Source: Flammeovirgaceae bacterium (lineage in GTDB: Bacteria > Bacteroidota > Bacteroidia > Cytophagales > Cyclobacteriaceae). Taken from it: a stretch of DNA of 64,000 bases. The notes beneath the pieces were generated by a model that was not told the origin of the DNA, made no database searches, and was given only the letters and a program-made list of their open reading frames with translations. The number at the start of each line of letters is the position of its first letter. The stretch's first letter is position 1. Location: NCBI GenBank assembly GCA_027487845.1, contig JAIYCV010000042.1, positions 434,001 to 498,000 on the forward strand. Reading direction: 5' to 3'. This document shows positions 43,152-51,343 of the stretch, one piece after another. Both the position numbers and the translations under genes were made by a program.

Positions 43152-44861
43152 ATGAATCGATTGTGGATTCAAAAATCTCAGGTTCCAAACGAGAAAATTG
43201 AGGAGCTTAGCAGGGCGTTAAATCTCAATTCTTTTTTAACAGCAATTCTAATTCAGCGGGGTATTTCAACCTTTGATGAGGCTAAGAGTTTCTTTCGGCC
43301 TTCTTTAGATCAATTGCACGACCCATTTCTGTTGAAAGGGATGGAAGTTGCCATAAAAAGAATAAAAGTGGCAGTCGAAAGAGCTGAAAAAATTTTGGTT
43401 TTTGGAGACTATGATGTGGACGGCACAACTGCAGTTGCCTTGGTTTTTGGATTCTTCAAGACCTTCTACCAAAATATTGATTACTACATCCCTGACCGAT
43501 ATTCCGAGGGATATGGCGTTTCAGTAGAAGGAATTGAGTTTGCGGCAAAAAATGATTTCAAACTTGTAATTACACTTGACCTCGGCATAAAAGCAACATC
43601 GATGGTCAGTTTGGCAAGCGAAAAGGGTATTGATTTCATTATTTGCGACCACCATCTTCCAGGAACTACGATCCCCCTAGCCGTTTCAGTGCTTGATCCG
43701 AAACAACCTGATTGCAACTACCCATATGACGAGTTAAGTGGGTGCGGTTTGGGTTTTAAACTGATACAAGCTTATTCTCAAAGGTATTTCCCCGCTGCCA
43801 ATATTTATCAATACCTGGATTTAGTGTGCGTGAGCATTGCGTCTGACATAGTACCGATTACGGGTGAAAACCGAATTTTGGCCTTCCATGGACTTAAAAA
43901 GCTCAATGAAAATCCGTGTCCGGGGCTGAAGGCACTGAAAGAGGTGTCGGGCATTAGAAATGAGCTCGATATTGCAGGCATTGTGTTCACCCTTGGGCCC
44001 CGTATAAATTCTGCGGGGCGAGTAGCACATGCCAATTCAGCGGTGTCTTTATTAACAGCTTCCACAGAAGCCGAAGCGCTCGAATTGGCTAACAAACTAA
44101 ACCTTAAAAATGATTTAAGGAGAAGCTTCGATTCGGCCACCACCGAAGAAGCATTGGCCTTGATTGAGGGCGATCGTAACCAAAAATCGAAAAAAACAAC
44201 TGTTTTATTTAAAGAGACTTGGCACAAAGGAGTAATTGGCATAGTTGCTGCTAGGTGTATTGAAAAATACTACAGGCCAACTGTTATTTTAACAGAATCA
44301 GATGGGAAAATAACTGGTTCGGCTAGAAGCATTGAAGGCTTTGACCTTTATGCGGCTTTATTAGAATGCAGTGACTTATTTGAGAAATTTGGCGGGCATA
44401 AATATGCCGCTGGTTTAACAATGGACAAAAGTAAACTCCCCGAGTTTGAAGTCAGATTTGAAGAAATTGCAGCACGGATAATTTCAGATGAGATGCTAAT
44501 TCCGAAAATTGAGATCGATCAGCAGTTAGATTTTGATGCTATTACACCAAAATTTATAAGCGTGTTAAAACAAATGGCGCCTTTTGGCCCTCAAAACCTT
44601 GCTCCCGTTTTTGAATCTAGGAATGTGGTAATCGTTAATTCATTATCGAGCTTAAAAGATAGGCATGTTCGTTTTGTAGCGGGGCAACAGAATAATTCTT
44701 CCTTTTTCAACTCGATTGGCTTTGACTTAATACATCATTATGAACGGCTAAAAAGCGCAGCACCGTTCAGAATTGTATATTCAATAGAAGAAAATGTGTA
44801 CAACGGAAACATCACCATTCAGCTTAGAATAAAAGACATTAAATTTGACCTTTCTATTTGA
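43152..44861 (+). CDS. recJ: Single-stranded-DNA-specific exonuclease RecJ
   Basis: RecJ degrades single-stranded DNA 5' to 3' in recombination and repair. The 569-residue protein has the DHH-family metal motifs: [40 protein letters not shown] (DHH), [18 protein letters not shown]. The DHHA1 region has [14 protein letters not shown] and [13 protein letters not shown], and a C-terminal OB-like domain follows. It begins 4 bases after the glycine-rich gene and overlaps the leader of lptB. Confidence 0.95.
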   Translation: MNRLWIQKSQVPNEKIEELSRALNLNSFLTAILIQRGISTFDEAKSFFRPSLDQLHDPFLLKGMEVAIKRIKVAVERAEKILVFGDYDVDGTTAVALVFGFFKTFYQNIDYYIPDRYSEGYGVSVEGIEFAAKNDFKLVITLDLGIKATSMVSLASEKGIDFIICDHHLPGTTIPLAVSVLDPKQPDCNYPYDELSGCGLGFKLIQAYSQRYFPAANIYQYLDLVCVSIASDIVPITGENRILAFHGLKKLNENPCPGLKALKEVSGIRNELDIAGIVFTLGPRINSAGRVAHANSAVSLLTASTEAEALELANKLNLKNDLRRSFDSATTEEALALIEGDRNQKSKKTTVLFKETWHKGVIGIVAARCIEKYYRPTVILTESDGKITGSARSIEGFDLYAALLECSDLFEKFGGHKYAAGLTMDKSKLPEFEVRFEEIAARIISDEMLIPKIEIDQQLDFDAITPKFISVLKQMAPFGPQNLAPVFESRNVVIVNSLSSLKDRHVRFVAGQQNNSSFFNSIGFDLIHHYERLKSAAPFRIVYSIEENVYNGNITIQLRIKDIKFDLSI

Positions 44862-44872
44862 TTCAACAGAAA

Positions 44873-45631
44873 ATGAAATTAAGAGCAGAAAACCTGATAA
44901 AAAAATACAAGAAGCGCACCGTTGTAAATGACGTAACCGTTGAAGTGGAACAAGGTGAAATAGTGGGGTTGCTTGGGCCAAATGGTGCTGGCAAAACAAC
45001 CAGTTTTTACATGATTGTGGGTTTAATTAAACCAAACTCTGGCAATATTTTCCTCGAAAATGAAAACATCACCCAATTGCCAATGTACCAAAGAGCAAAA
45101 TTAGGAATTGGATACCTTGCGCAAGAGGCATCGGTTTTTAGAAAACTAACCGTAGAAGAAAATATTCTGGCCCCTCTGGAGATGCGCGATATAACTTCGA
45201 AGGATCGCAAAGAAAAAGTAGAACAGCTGCTAGAAGAGTTCAGCCTCACGCATGTGCGAAAAAACCTTGGAATTGTTCTTTCTGGTGGCGAGAGGCGGAG
45301 GACGGAAATCGCGAGAGCTTTAGCGGTAGATCCTAAATTTGTTTTGTTGGACGAACCTTTTGCTGGTGTTGATCCTATTGCGGTGGAAGAAATCCAGTCC
45401 ATTGTAGCAAAGCTCAAAAAAAAGAACATCGGCATATTAATTACAGACCATAATGTGGACGAAACTCTATCAATTACTGATCGAGCCTATTTAATGGTTG
45501 ACGGCAAGCTGTTTAGGTCAGGTTCGTCTGAAGATTTGGCGAATGATCCAATGGTTCGCAAAGTCTATTTAGGTCAAAATTTCCAACTCAAAAAATCAAG
45601 AGCGCAAAGTCAAATTGTCTCAAATGAATAA
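44873..45631 (+). CDS. lptB: LPS export ABC transporter ATP-binding protein
   Basis: LptB powers extraction of lipopolysaccharide from the inner membrane with LptFG. The 252-residue protein shows Walker [18 protein letters not shown]-loop [20 protein letters not shown], signature [16 protein letters not shown], Walker [17 protein letters not shown] and the H-loop [12 protein letters not shown]. These are highly typical of LptB (formerly YhbG). I start at the ATG at 44873 rather than the TTG at 44858, which lies in the recJ stop. lptFG and lptA/C are elsewhere. Confidence 0.95.
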   Translation: MKLRAENLIKKYKKRTVVNDVTVEVEQGEIVGLLGPNGAGKTTSFYMIVGLIKPNSGNIFLENENITQLPMYQRAKLGIGYLAQEASVFRKLTVEENILAPLEMRDITSKDRKEKVEQLLEEFSLTHVRKNLGIVLSGGERRRTEIARALAVDPKFVLLDEPFAGVDPIAVEEIQSIVAKLKKKNIGILITDHNVDETLSITDRAYLMVDGKLFRSGSSEDLANDPMVRKVYLGQNFQLKKSRAQSQIVSNE

Positions 45632-45647
45632 CTTGTAAATAAAGGAG

Positions 45648-45679
45648 TTTGACATATCTGCTTTAACACGCTACTTTTA
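45648..45679 (+). promoter_or_regulatory. Promoter of the GH3-family gene
   Basis: TTTG at 45648-45651 and TACTTTTA at 45672-45679 are spaced 20 bases, close to the Bacteroidota TTTG-N19-TAnnTTTG consensus with one mismatch in the -7 element. The ATG is 20 bases downstream at 45700. Confidence 0.5.
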
Positions 45680-45699
45680 CCTATTGTGTTCAAGGCAAA

Positions 45700-47214
45700 A
45701 TGCAGATAATAAATTCTATCCTCACATGGGTAATGAAAAAGCGAATCCACCAGATTGAGCTATTCATGAAATACCCCTTCGATGTGCAAGATGAAACACT
45801 GAAGAAACTATTAAACACAGCCCGTTACACTGAATTTGGCCAGCGGTATTCATTTGAAGACATCGTAAATTTTGAAGACTTTAAAAGGCGCGTTCCAGTT
45901 CATACCTACGAGCAGCTTTTTCCCTATATCGAAAGGCTATTAAGAGGCGAACAAAATATTCTATGGCCCTCGGAGATTAAATGGTTTGCCAAATCTTCTG
46001 GCACCACTAATGCACGCAGCAAGTTCATACCTGTTTCGTGGGAGGCAATCGAAGAATGTCATTACAAAGGGGGCAAAGATTTACTCTCCATTTATGTAAA
46101 TAATTACCCCTCGACAAAAATATTTAGTGGCAAAGGCCTTGGAGTCGGAGGTAGCTTCCACGTAAATGAGTTTGATCCTACGGCCTCCTCGCATTATGGC
46201 GATGTCTCGGCACTAATCATGCAAAACCTGCCACCTTGGGCTGAGTTTATAAGAACGCCTAGTCTGGAAGTGGCTTTGATGGATAATTGGGAAGAAAAGA
46301 TTGATAAAATTGCTCTAGAAACTTCTAAAGTAAATGTGGCACATATTTCTGGTGTGCCCACGTGGACTGTGCTGCTGCTGCAACGCATCCTTGAATTAGA
46401 AAAAAAGAAGAGCATTTTAGAGGTTTGGCCGAATTTGGAGGTCTTTTTCCATGGCGCGGTAGCGTTTGCGCCTTACAGAAATCTCTTTAAGAGTCTCATC
46501 CCCAGCGATCAGATGAACTATTGGGAAACGTACAATGCCAGTGAGGGCTTTTTTGGCATTCAAGATCAAAAAAACTCGGAAGATTTGCTGCTAATGCTTG
46601 ACTATGGCATTTTCTACGAATTCATACCAATGGAAGAATTTGATAAAGAATTTCCCGTAACAATTGGGCTGAGCGAAGTAGAATTAGGCAAAAATTATGC
46701 GATGGTGATTTCTACCAACTCGGGATTGTGGCGATATAATATTGGTGACACTATAAAATTCACAAGCAAATCTCCCTACCGAATTCGAATAACTGGTAGA
46801 ACTAAACACTTTATCAATGCTTTTGGCGAAGAAATTATCATCGAAAATGCAGAGGTTGCAATAATGAACGCCTGTGAAAGAACAGGTGCAGAAATTGATA
46901 ACTATACCGCTGCACCCATTTATCTTGAAAAAGATAAGCGTGGAGGCCATGAATGGCTTGTTGAATTTAGAAAAAAACCCAACAGCCTTGAAGATTTCAC
47001 TCTTTTTCTAGATCAAACATTGCGCAAAGTAAATTCCGATTACGATGCAAAACGTTCGCAAGATTTAGCGTTAGTGCTCCCTAAAATTCATTCCGTTGCC
47101 GAAGGCACATTTTATAATTGGATGAAAAAACGAGGCAAACTTGGTGGGCAAAACAAAGTGCCCCGCCTAAGTAATTCAAGAGAGTATGTTGACGAAATTC
47201 TAACCATGCTTTAA
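45700..47214 (+). CDS. GH3 auxin-responsive promoter family protein (acyl-adenylate-forming)
   Basis: The 504-residue protein belongs to the GH3 branch of the ANL adenylating superfamily. Motifs are FAKSSGTTNARSKFIPVSW (ATP-binding loop), WETYNASEGFFGIQDQ and LWRYNIGDTIKFTSKSPYRI then RITGRTKHFINAFGEE. Plant GH3 enzymes conjugate amino acids to hormone carboxylates. Bacterial members are common in Bacteroidota but their substrates are not known to me. It has its own promoter and no obvious pathway neighbours. Its end overlaps the convergent thioredoxin-like gene by four bases. Confidence 0.92.
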   Translation: MQIINSILTWVMKKRIHQIELFMKYPFDVQDETLKKLLNTARYTEFGQRYSFEDIVNFEDFKRRVPVHTYEQLFPYIERLLRGEQNILWPSEIKWFAKSSGTTNARSKFIPVSWEAIEECHYKGGKDLLSIYVNNYPSTKIFSGKGLGVGGSFHVNEFDPTASSHYGDVSALIMQNLPPWAEFIRTPSLEVALMDNWEEKIDKIALETSKVNVAHISGVPTWTVLLLQRILELEKKKSILEVWPNLEVFFHGAVAFAPYRNLFKSLIPSDQMNYWETYNASEGFFGIQDQKNSEDLLLMLDYGIFYEFIPMEEFDKEFPVTIGLSEVELGKNYAMVISTNSGLWRYNIGDTIKFTSKSPYRIRITGRTKHFINAFGEEIIIENAEVAIMNACERTGAEIDNYTAAPIYLEKDKRGGHEWLVEFRKKPNSLEDFTLFLDQTLRKVNSDYDAKRSQDLALVLPKIHSVAEGTFYNWMKKRGKLGGQNKVPRLSNSREYVDEILTML

Positions 47215-47822
47215 GCATCTTTCCACCCAATACCGCAGCCAATAGCCTTCGTTTTTGTAATTGAGAAGGGTTGATTTTTTAACAATGCATCTACAGCATT
47301 TTCAACGTATTTTTTTTCTGCCTTCGATTCATCGCGTGCATTATTATCAATTGCGCCAATATAGGCAACCTTTAACGCAGCGTCTTTTTTTACCAAAATA
47401 AAGGCTTGGGGCGTATTCGTAGCTCCAAAGGCATGAGCAACTTCTTGGCTTTGGTCATATAGGTAGGCAAATTCATATTCTTTTGCTTTTGCTTCTTTTA
47501 CCATTTGCTCGTAAGAATCTTCTGGCGATTTTTCAGCGTCATTTGCATTAATAGCCACCACCGGAAAGCCGCTTGAGCTATATTTTTTATGAAGCGCTTG
47601 GATTCTTTTATTGTAAAGCTTGGATACTGGGCACGAATTGCAATCGAATATTACAATAAAGCCCTTCGCATCTTTGTAATTCGATAGTGAAACTTGTTTC
47701 CCCTCCACATTTTTCAAGTTGAAATCGCGCACAACATCTCCCACCTCATATCCTTTTTTCGTGGATTGAATACTCGCCATCGCGATTACTAGTATCATTA
47801 ATTTTAAACCAAGGTTTTTCAT
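47211..47822 (-). CDS. Exported thioredoxin-fold (redoxin/AhpC-TSA-like) protein
   Basis: The 203-residue protein has a signal peptide (KNLGLKLMILVIAMASIQS). A redoxin domain follows: VGDVVRDFNLKNVEGKQVSL, the active-site FDCNSCPVSKLYNKRIQALH with CxxC, and the cis-Pro region ATNTPQAFILVKKD. It probably acts in the periplasm on disulfides or peroxides. It lies 11 bases downstream of the TlpA-like gene in the same direction, so the pair forms an operon. The target is unknown. Confidence 0.88.
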   Translation of the reverse strand: MKNLGLKLMILVIAMASIQSTKKGYEVGDVVRDFNLKNVEGKQVSLSNYKDAKGFIVIFDCNSCPVSKLYNKRIQALHKKYSSSGFPVVAINANDAEKSPEDSYEQMVKEAKAKEYEFAYLYDQSQEVAHAFGATNTPQAFILVKKDAALKVAYIGAIDNNARDESKAEKKYVENAVDALLKNQPFSITKTKAIGCGIGWKDA

Positions 47823-47833
47823 TCTTTCTTTTG

Positions 47834-48313
47834 CTATTTGACCGTTGCTATTAGACTTTCCAACTCACCCTCCACCAACTCATGTTCTACAAATTGCCTT
47901 TTTCCCGTTTTGGTGTTTAAAACGAGGGTGGCGGGCAATGCGCCTGACCACCGTTTATCTATTTTGTCTATCCAAAAGTTAGGATCTGGTTCATCCAGTA
48001 AAAAAACAGTGGATGCCAGCTTTTTTCTTTCTATAAAACGATATACTTTTTCGGGTGCGGGATCCAAATTTAAATCCAAACTTATTAGCGTAACCTTTGC
48101 TTCAGTTATGTCAATGTTAGCCTTTTCAAAAATAGGCATTTCTTTGACACAAGGGGCACACCACGTTGCCCAAAAATTGATTACTTGAATTTTATCTGTT
48201 TTGGCCTTTAGGATGGCTTCCAATTCCGAAACCTTTATCGTTCTGGCATTTTGTGCAACCAAAGAATCCTGGCATAAAAAAATTAGAACAATACAAGCTA
48301 AAATTTGCTTCAT
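47834..48313 (-). CDS. TlpA family thiol-disulfide reductase
   Basis: The 159-residue protein has a signal peptide (KQILACIVLIFLCQDSLVA), and the thioredoxin fold carries the active site NFWATWCAPCVKEMPIFEKA (WCAPC). The cis-Pro lies in WSGALPATLVLNTKTG. TlpA-like proteins keep periplasmic thiols reduced, for example for cytochrome c maturation. It is the first gene of a two-gene unit with the redoxin-like protein. Confidence 0.92.
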   Translation of the reverse strand: MKQILACIVLIFLCQDSLVAQNARTIKVSELEAILKAKTDKIQVINFWATWCAPCVKEMPIFEKANIDITEAKVTLISLDLNLDPAPEKVYRFIERKKLASTVFLLDEPDPNFWIDKIDKRWSGALPATLVLNTKTGKRQFVEHELVEGELESLIATVK

Positions 48314-48601
48314 TTTTTCACGTTAAATCTGTTCAAATTCAAGTAGTTATATAATTGCAAGCAAATATGAAAATAGTAATCCACAAATTTTATCATTTAT
48401 CAACATTACGAGAAGGTTAACATTTAAATTACTGATAAACAGATAATTAGATTAAAGAACAAACGATGCGAAGTTGTGGACAACTTTTTGGTGACCCTCG
48501 CCAAGTCTCTGAATTACACAAGAATAGGAAAAAGTTCAACCACTTTTAACCGAAAAACTTACGGTTTAACTCTTTGGGGGCATTGCCCAATTAGAACAGC
48601 A
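48314..48601. other. AT-rich intergenic region (288 bases)
   Basis: This is the longest gene-free stretch in the window. I see no ORF with coding character, tRNA or terminator that fits a neighbouring gene. It contains a 7-bp inverted repeat (48471-48486) and a weak pair AACCG/CGGTT near 48548-48565. It serves as the upstream region of tlpA and the downstream region of the 90-residue hypothetical gene. A small RNA cannot be excluded. Confidence 0.5.
48471..48486. repeat. Perfect inverted repeat, possible operator
   Basis: AAGTTGT-GG-ACAACTT is a perfect 7-bp inverted repeat with a two-base spacer, 158 bases upstream of the tlpA start. The size suits a dimeric regulator. It is followed by TTTTT on the plus strand, but no plus-strand gene ends nearby, so a terminator role is unlikely. 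Confidence 0.4.
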
Positions 48602-48874
48602 CTAACCAAGAACTTTTCTGGCCTTAAATGAGGGCAACAAAAGGCCTCTTTTCAAAAGCGGCTTGGAAGGAGCAATTTCAACTTTGAAGTTCTTTGCGTA
48701 CCACTCGGAATAGTCGGAAAACTGAATACAATCTTTTATGAGTTCAGATCCTTTCAAAATTTTGATAATTCGGCTTTTGCTGAAATTAGTCTCTAGTTTT
48801 TGCCTTTGGTCTTCCGGCAAGCAAGAAATGCGTATAAATTCTATTCCTTTGTAGTTTTCAGCTGGTAGTTTCAT
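48602..48874 (-). CDS. Small cytosolic protein of unknown function
   Basis: The 90-residue protein starts MKLPAENYKGIEFIRISCLP and has a basic C-terminus (PLLKRGLLLPSFKARKVLG). There is no signal peptide or membrane segment. The composition is balanced and the reading frame uses codons like its neighbours, so I take it as real. No family is recognised. It is divergent from the EamA transporter gene, with 128 bases between the starts. Confidence 0.6.
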   Translation of the reverse strand: MKLPAENYKGIEFIRISCLPEDQRQKLETNFSKSRIIKILKGSELIKDCIQFSDYSEWYAKNFKVEIAPSKPLLKRGLLLPSFKARKVLG

Positions 48875-49002
48875 AATTACTAACTAATTGACCCCAATAT
48901 ATCTTTCGTTAACTCTTTTGGTAACCATGTTTATTTGGGGATACAAAAATACATCTTTTACGTGAGGAGAAATGCTAGTAAGGCTATTAATAAATTAATA
49001 AC

Positions 49003-49926
49003 GTGAAGCGTAGGCAGTTTTTGATTGGGTTTGCAATCTGTTTTGTTGGTGCAATCTGTTTTTCCTCAAAAGCCATTCTAGTTAAGTTAGCTTATCGCGA
49101 TACTTCAATCGATTCCGTAACTCTTTTAACGTTAAGGATGGTATTCTCACTGCCTTTTTTCATTCCTTCGGCACTTTTTCTTTCGGGTAAAAAAAACAAT
49201 ATAAAGTTCACCAGCAGGGAGTGGTTAAAAATTGCTTTTGTGGGCTGTCTTGGATATTACGTTAGCAGTCTGCTTGATTTTATTGGGCTTCAATACATTT
49301 CCGCAGGAATGGAGCGGTTAATTCTTTTTATCTATCCTACACTTGTTCTTTTACTATCGTTAATTATTTATAAGAGCAAGATCAACCTAAGGCAGTGGTT
49401 AGCTATAGCCTTGTGTTATGCTGGCCTTGTAATCGCATTTTCGAGAGAACTATTTTTAAAAGAAAATGTACATGATGAGTTTTACCTTGGCGCACTAGCC
49501 ATATTTGCGTGTGCGTTCACGTATGCAGCCTATATTGTTGGTAGTGGAAGATTAATTCCGCTGGTGGGAGCAGCCAAGTTTAATAGCTATGCCATGAGCT
49601 TTGCTGCTTTCGGGGTAATCATCCACTTTGTGGTGGTAACTCACGTATCGCTTTCTAATTTGCCGATGCAAGTCTATCTCTGTAGCGCACTCATGGCGGT
49701 TATTGCTACCGTAATTCCTTCTTATCTTGTTTCAGAAGCAATAAAGCGGATTGGCGCCAACAACACTGCTATAATTAGCAGCATAGGCCCTATATCAACA
49801 ATTTTTCAAGCATTTATTTTCCTTGGCGAGCCTGTTTCTTTCCTACAATTAGTGGGCACTACATTTATTCTCACGGGGGTCTTGCTAATCAGTGTTAAAG
49901 GAAAAATCAAAACAGAGCCCTTGTAA
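49003..49926 (+). CDS. EamA/DMT family transporter
   Basis: The 307-residue protein has ten hydrophobic segments arranged as two EamA repeats: the first over about residues 5-145 (FAICFVGAICFSSKAILVKL), the second over about 158-300 (AIFACAFTYAAYIVGSGRLI; NTAIISSIGPISTIFQAFIF). It starts at a GTG. The family exports metabolites or drugs; the substrate is unknown. Confidence 0.92.
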   Translation: MKRRQFLIGFAICFVGAICFSSKAILVKLAYRDTSIDSVTLLTLRMVFSLPFFIPSALFLSGKKNNIKFTSREWLKIAFVGCLGYYVSSLLDFIGLQYISAGMERLILFIYPTLVLLLSLIIYKSKINLRQWLAIALCYAGLVIAFSRELFLKENVHDEFYLGALAIFACAFTYAAYIVGSGRLIPLVGAAKFNSYAMSFAAFGVIIHFVVVTHVSLSNLPMQVYLCSALMAVIATVIPSYLVSEAIKRIGANNTAIISSIGPISTIFQAFIFLGEPVSFLQLVGTTFILTGVLLISVKGKIKTEPL

Positions 49927-49939
49927 TGCTTGCCCAGAA

Positions 49940-50506
49940 TTATATTGAGAGATCAAGTTGATGGATTATCTCCCAGTGATTACCAGCATATTTCAATAGC
50001 GTAATTTTAGTACACAAGAAAGTCGCTGAAAATTTTCTTGTCATAAATTCTTCCCATGCTTTATAGAACATAGGCTTCTTTAAATCGCGAAAGGCGAGCG
50101 TAACGTGTGGATGGAAGGGTAGCGCCTTGAAATTTGCATTGAATAGATTTAGCTCCGTCTTACAAAATTTGAATAGTTTTTTTTGAAGCTCTGTCATGGC
50201 ATCATTTTTTTCGATAGCTGTGTAAATCACACGGGGTTCAAAACAACCGAAATCACGAAGGGTGACTTCAAATGGTTTCGCGGAACAGAATAAATCAGTC
50301 AATTTATCTTTTAATAACTTCTCCTTTTTTACTTTCCATTCAAATGGCATATGAAGAGTTATATGGGGTGGAGAATTCAACGATGCTTTGCTTGAAAATC
50401 TATCTTTAAAAAGAAACTTCAATTGGTGTAACTCCTCGCAAATTGGTTCAGGCGGTATAATAGCAATGAAATACCGATTTGATTCAGGCGAGATAACTGG
50501 CCTCAT
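49940..50506 (-). CDS. 2'-5' RNA ligase/phosphodiesterase family protein
   Basis: The 188-residue 2H phosphoesterase-like protein has two HxT motifs, PPHITLHMPFEW (about residue 50) and FHPHVTLAFRDL (about residue 141). These form the active site for 2'-phosphate or 2',3'-cyclic phosphate chemistry in RNA. The N-terminus NRYFIAIIPPEPICEELHQL is typical (LigT/YjcG-type). Its ATG overlaps the upstream TPR gene stop. Confidence 0.9.
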   Translation of the reverse strand: MRPVISPESNRYFIAIIPPEPICEELHQLKFLFKDRFSSKASLNSPPHITLHMPFEWKVKKEKLLKDKLTDLFCSAKPFEVTLRDFGCFEPRVIYTAIEKNDAMTELQKKLFKFCKTELNLFNANFKALPFHPHVTLAFRDLKKPMFYKAWEEFMTRKFSATFLCTKITLLKYAGNHWEIIHQLDLSI

Positions 50507-51330
50507 TGTTTCGCGCGCCAGCGTTTAGCCAACCCTAAATAATGCAAAGAGTCAGTTGCGTCTATGTTTGCCAGCCGCTCATAAATTTCAACTCTACTGC
50601 TATCGAGGCCTACTGCTTCCTTGTAATATTTTTTTGCTTGGTCAACGTCTTGTTTTGAGTCAAATAAATAACCAAGCCAATGGCATAGTTGCGCATTGCG
50701 CTCGCCTTGCTCATAAGCTATTTCATAATAGAAAAGGGCAGAGTCTTGTTTTTCTTGAACGGAGTAACAATCTCCCAGCAATTGTTTAGCTGTGCCATAA
50801 TCGTCATATTTTTTGATGCACTGATTGACGATGGTGACGGCTTTGGGATATTCTTTCTGATCGTAGTAAATGAGTGCCTTATTGTAGAGCGCTTCTTTAA
50901 ACTCCTCGCTTGATGGATCTATGGAATTATAACAGGTCAGCGCTGAATCATATTGTTGGGTTTGGTAAAATTGTATTCCTTTCTCAAGATTTATTTTATC
51001 TCGGCTAACTAATTCTTGGATTGAACCCATCTCGCTTAGTTGCTTAAAAAGAACCAAAGATATTCCTACAGCTGCCATCACAACCATAAAAATTGCTCGC
51101 TTCTTATTAAAGCCGGGGAATAAAAATTTTTTAGCGTTTGCTGACAATGGCGTTCTTTTTGGCGCTACCATTTTCAAGAAGTAGATCCGCAAAAAAACAA
51201 AGTAAACAGCCGTGCCTACAAATAACCATCCAATGAAGGGGCTTATGGGCCAGGTAATGGCAACAAGGTAAGTGCTTACAGTTGCGACAATGGTTACTCG
51301 CTTGATTCGTCTTTCAACAAAATCACTCAT
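50503..51330 (-). CDS. Membrane-anchored tetratricopeptide repeat protein
   Basis: The 275-residue protein has three hydrophobic segments in the first 95 residues (about 12-28, 33-52 and 79-95). About five TPR units follow from residue 115 onward (GIQFYQTQQYDSALTCYNSI; ALYNKALIYYDQKEYPKAVT; LLGDCYSVQEKQDSALFYYE; WLGYLFDSKQDVDQAKKYYK). TPR domains mediate protein contacts; the partner is unknown. It overlaps the 2'-5' ligase-like gene by four bases and follows the S9 peptidase by 13 bases, so the three may form one operon. Confidence 0.85.
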   Translation of the reverse strand: MSDFVERRIKRVTIVATVSTYLVAITWPISPFIGWLFVGTAVYFVFLRIYFLKMVAPKRTPLSANAKKFLFPGFNKKRAIFMVVMAAVGISLVLFKQLSEMGSIQELVSRDKINLEKGIQFYQTQQYDSALTCYNSIDPSSEEFKEALYNKALIYYDQKEYPKAVTIVNQCIKKYDDYGTAKQLLGDCYSVQEKQDSALFYYEIAYEQGERNAQLCHWLGYLFDSKQDVDQAKKYYKEAVGLDSSRVEIYERLANIDATDSLHYLGLAKRWRAKQ

Positions 51331-51343
51331 GGTTTACACGCAA

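Noticed and set aside
48314-48601. Replication origin or DnaA box cluster
   Set aside because: Only a single TGTGGACAA-like site is seen, within an inverted repeat. There is no cluster, and no dnaA, dnaN or gidA genes nearby.
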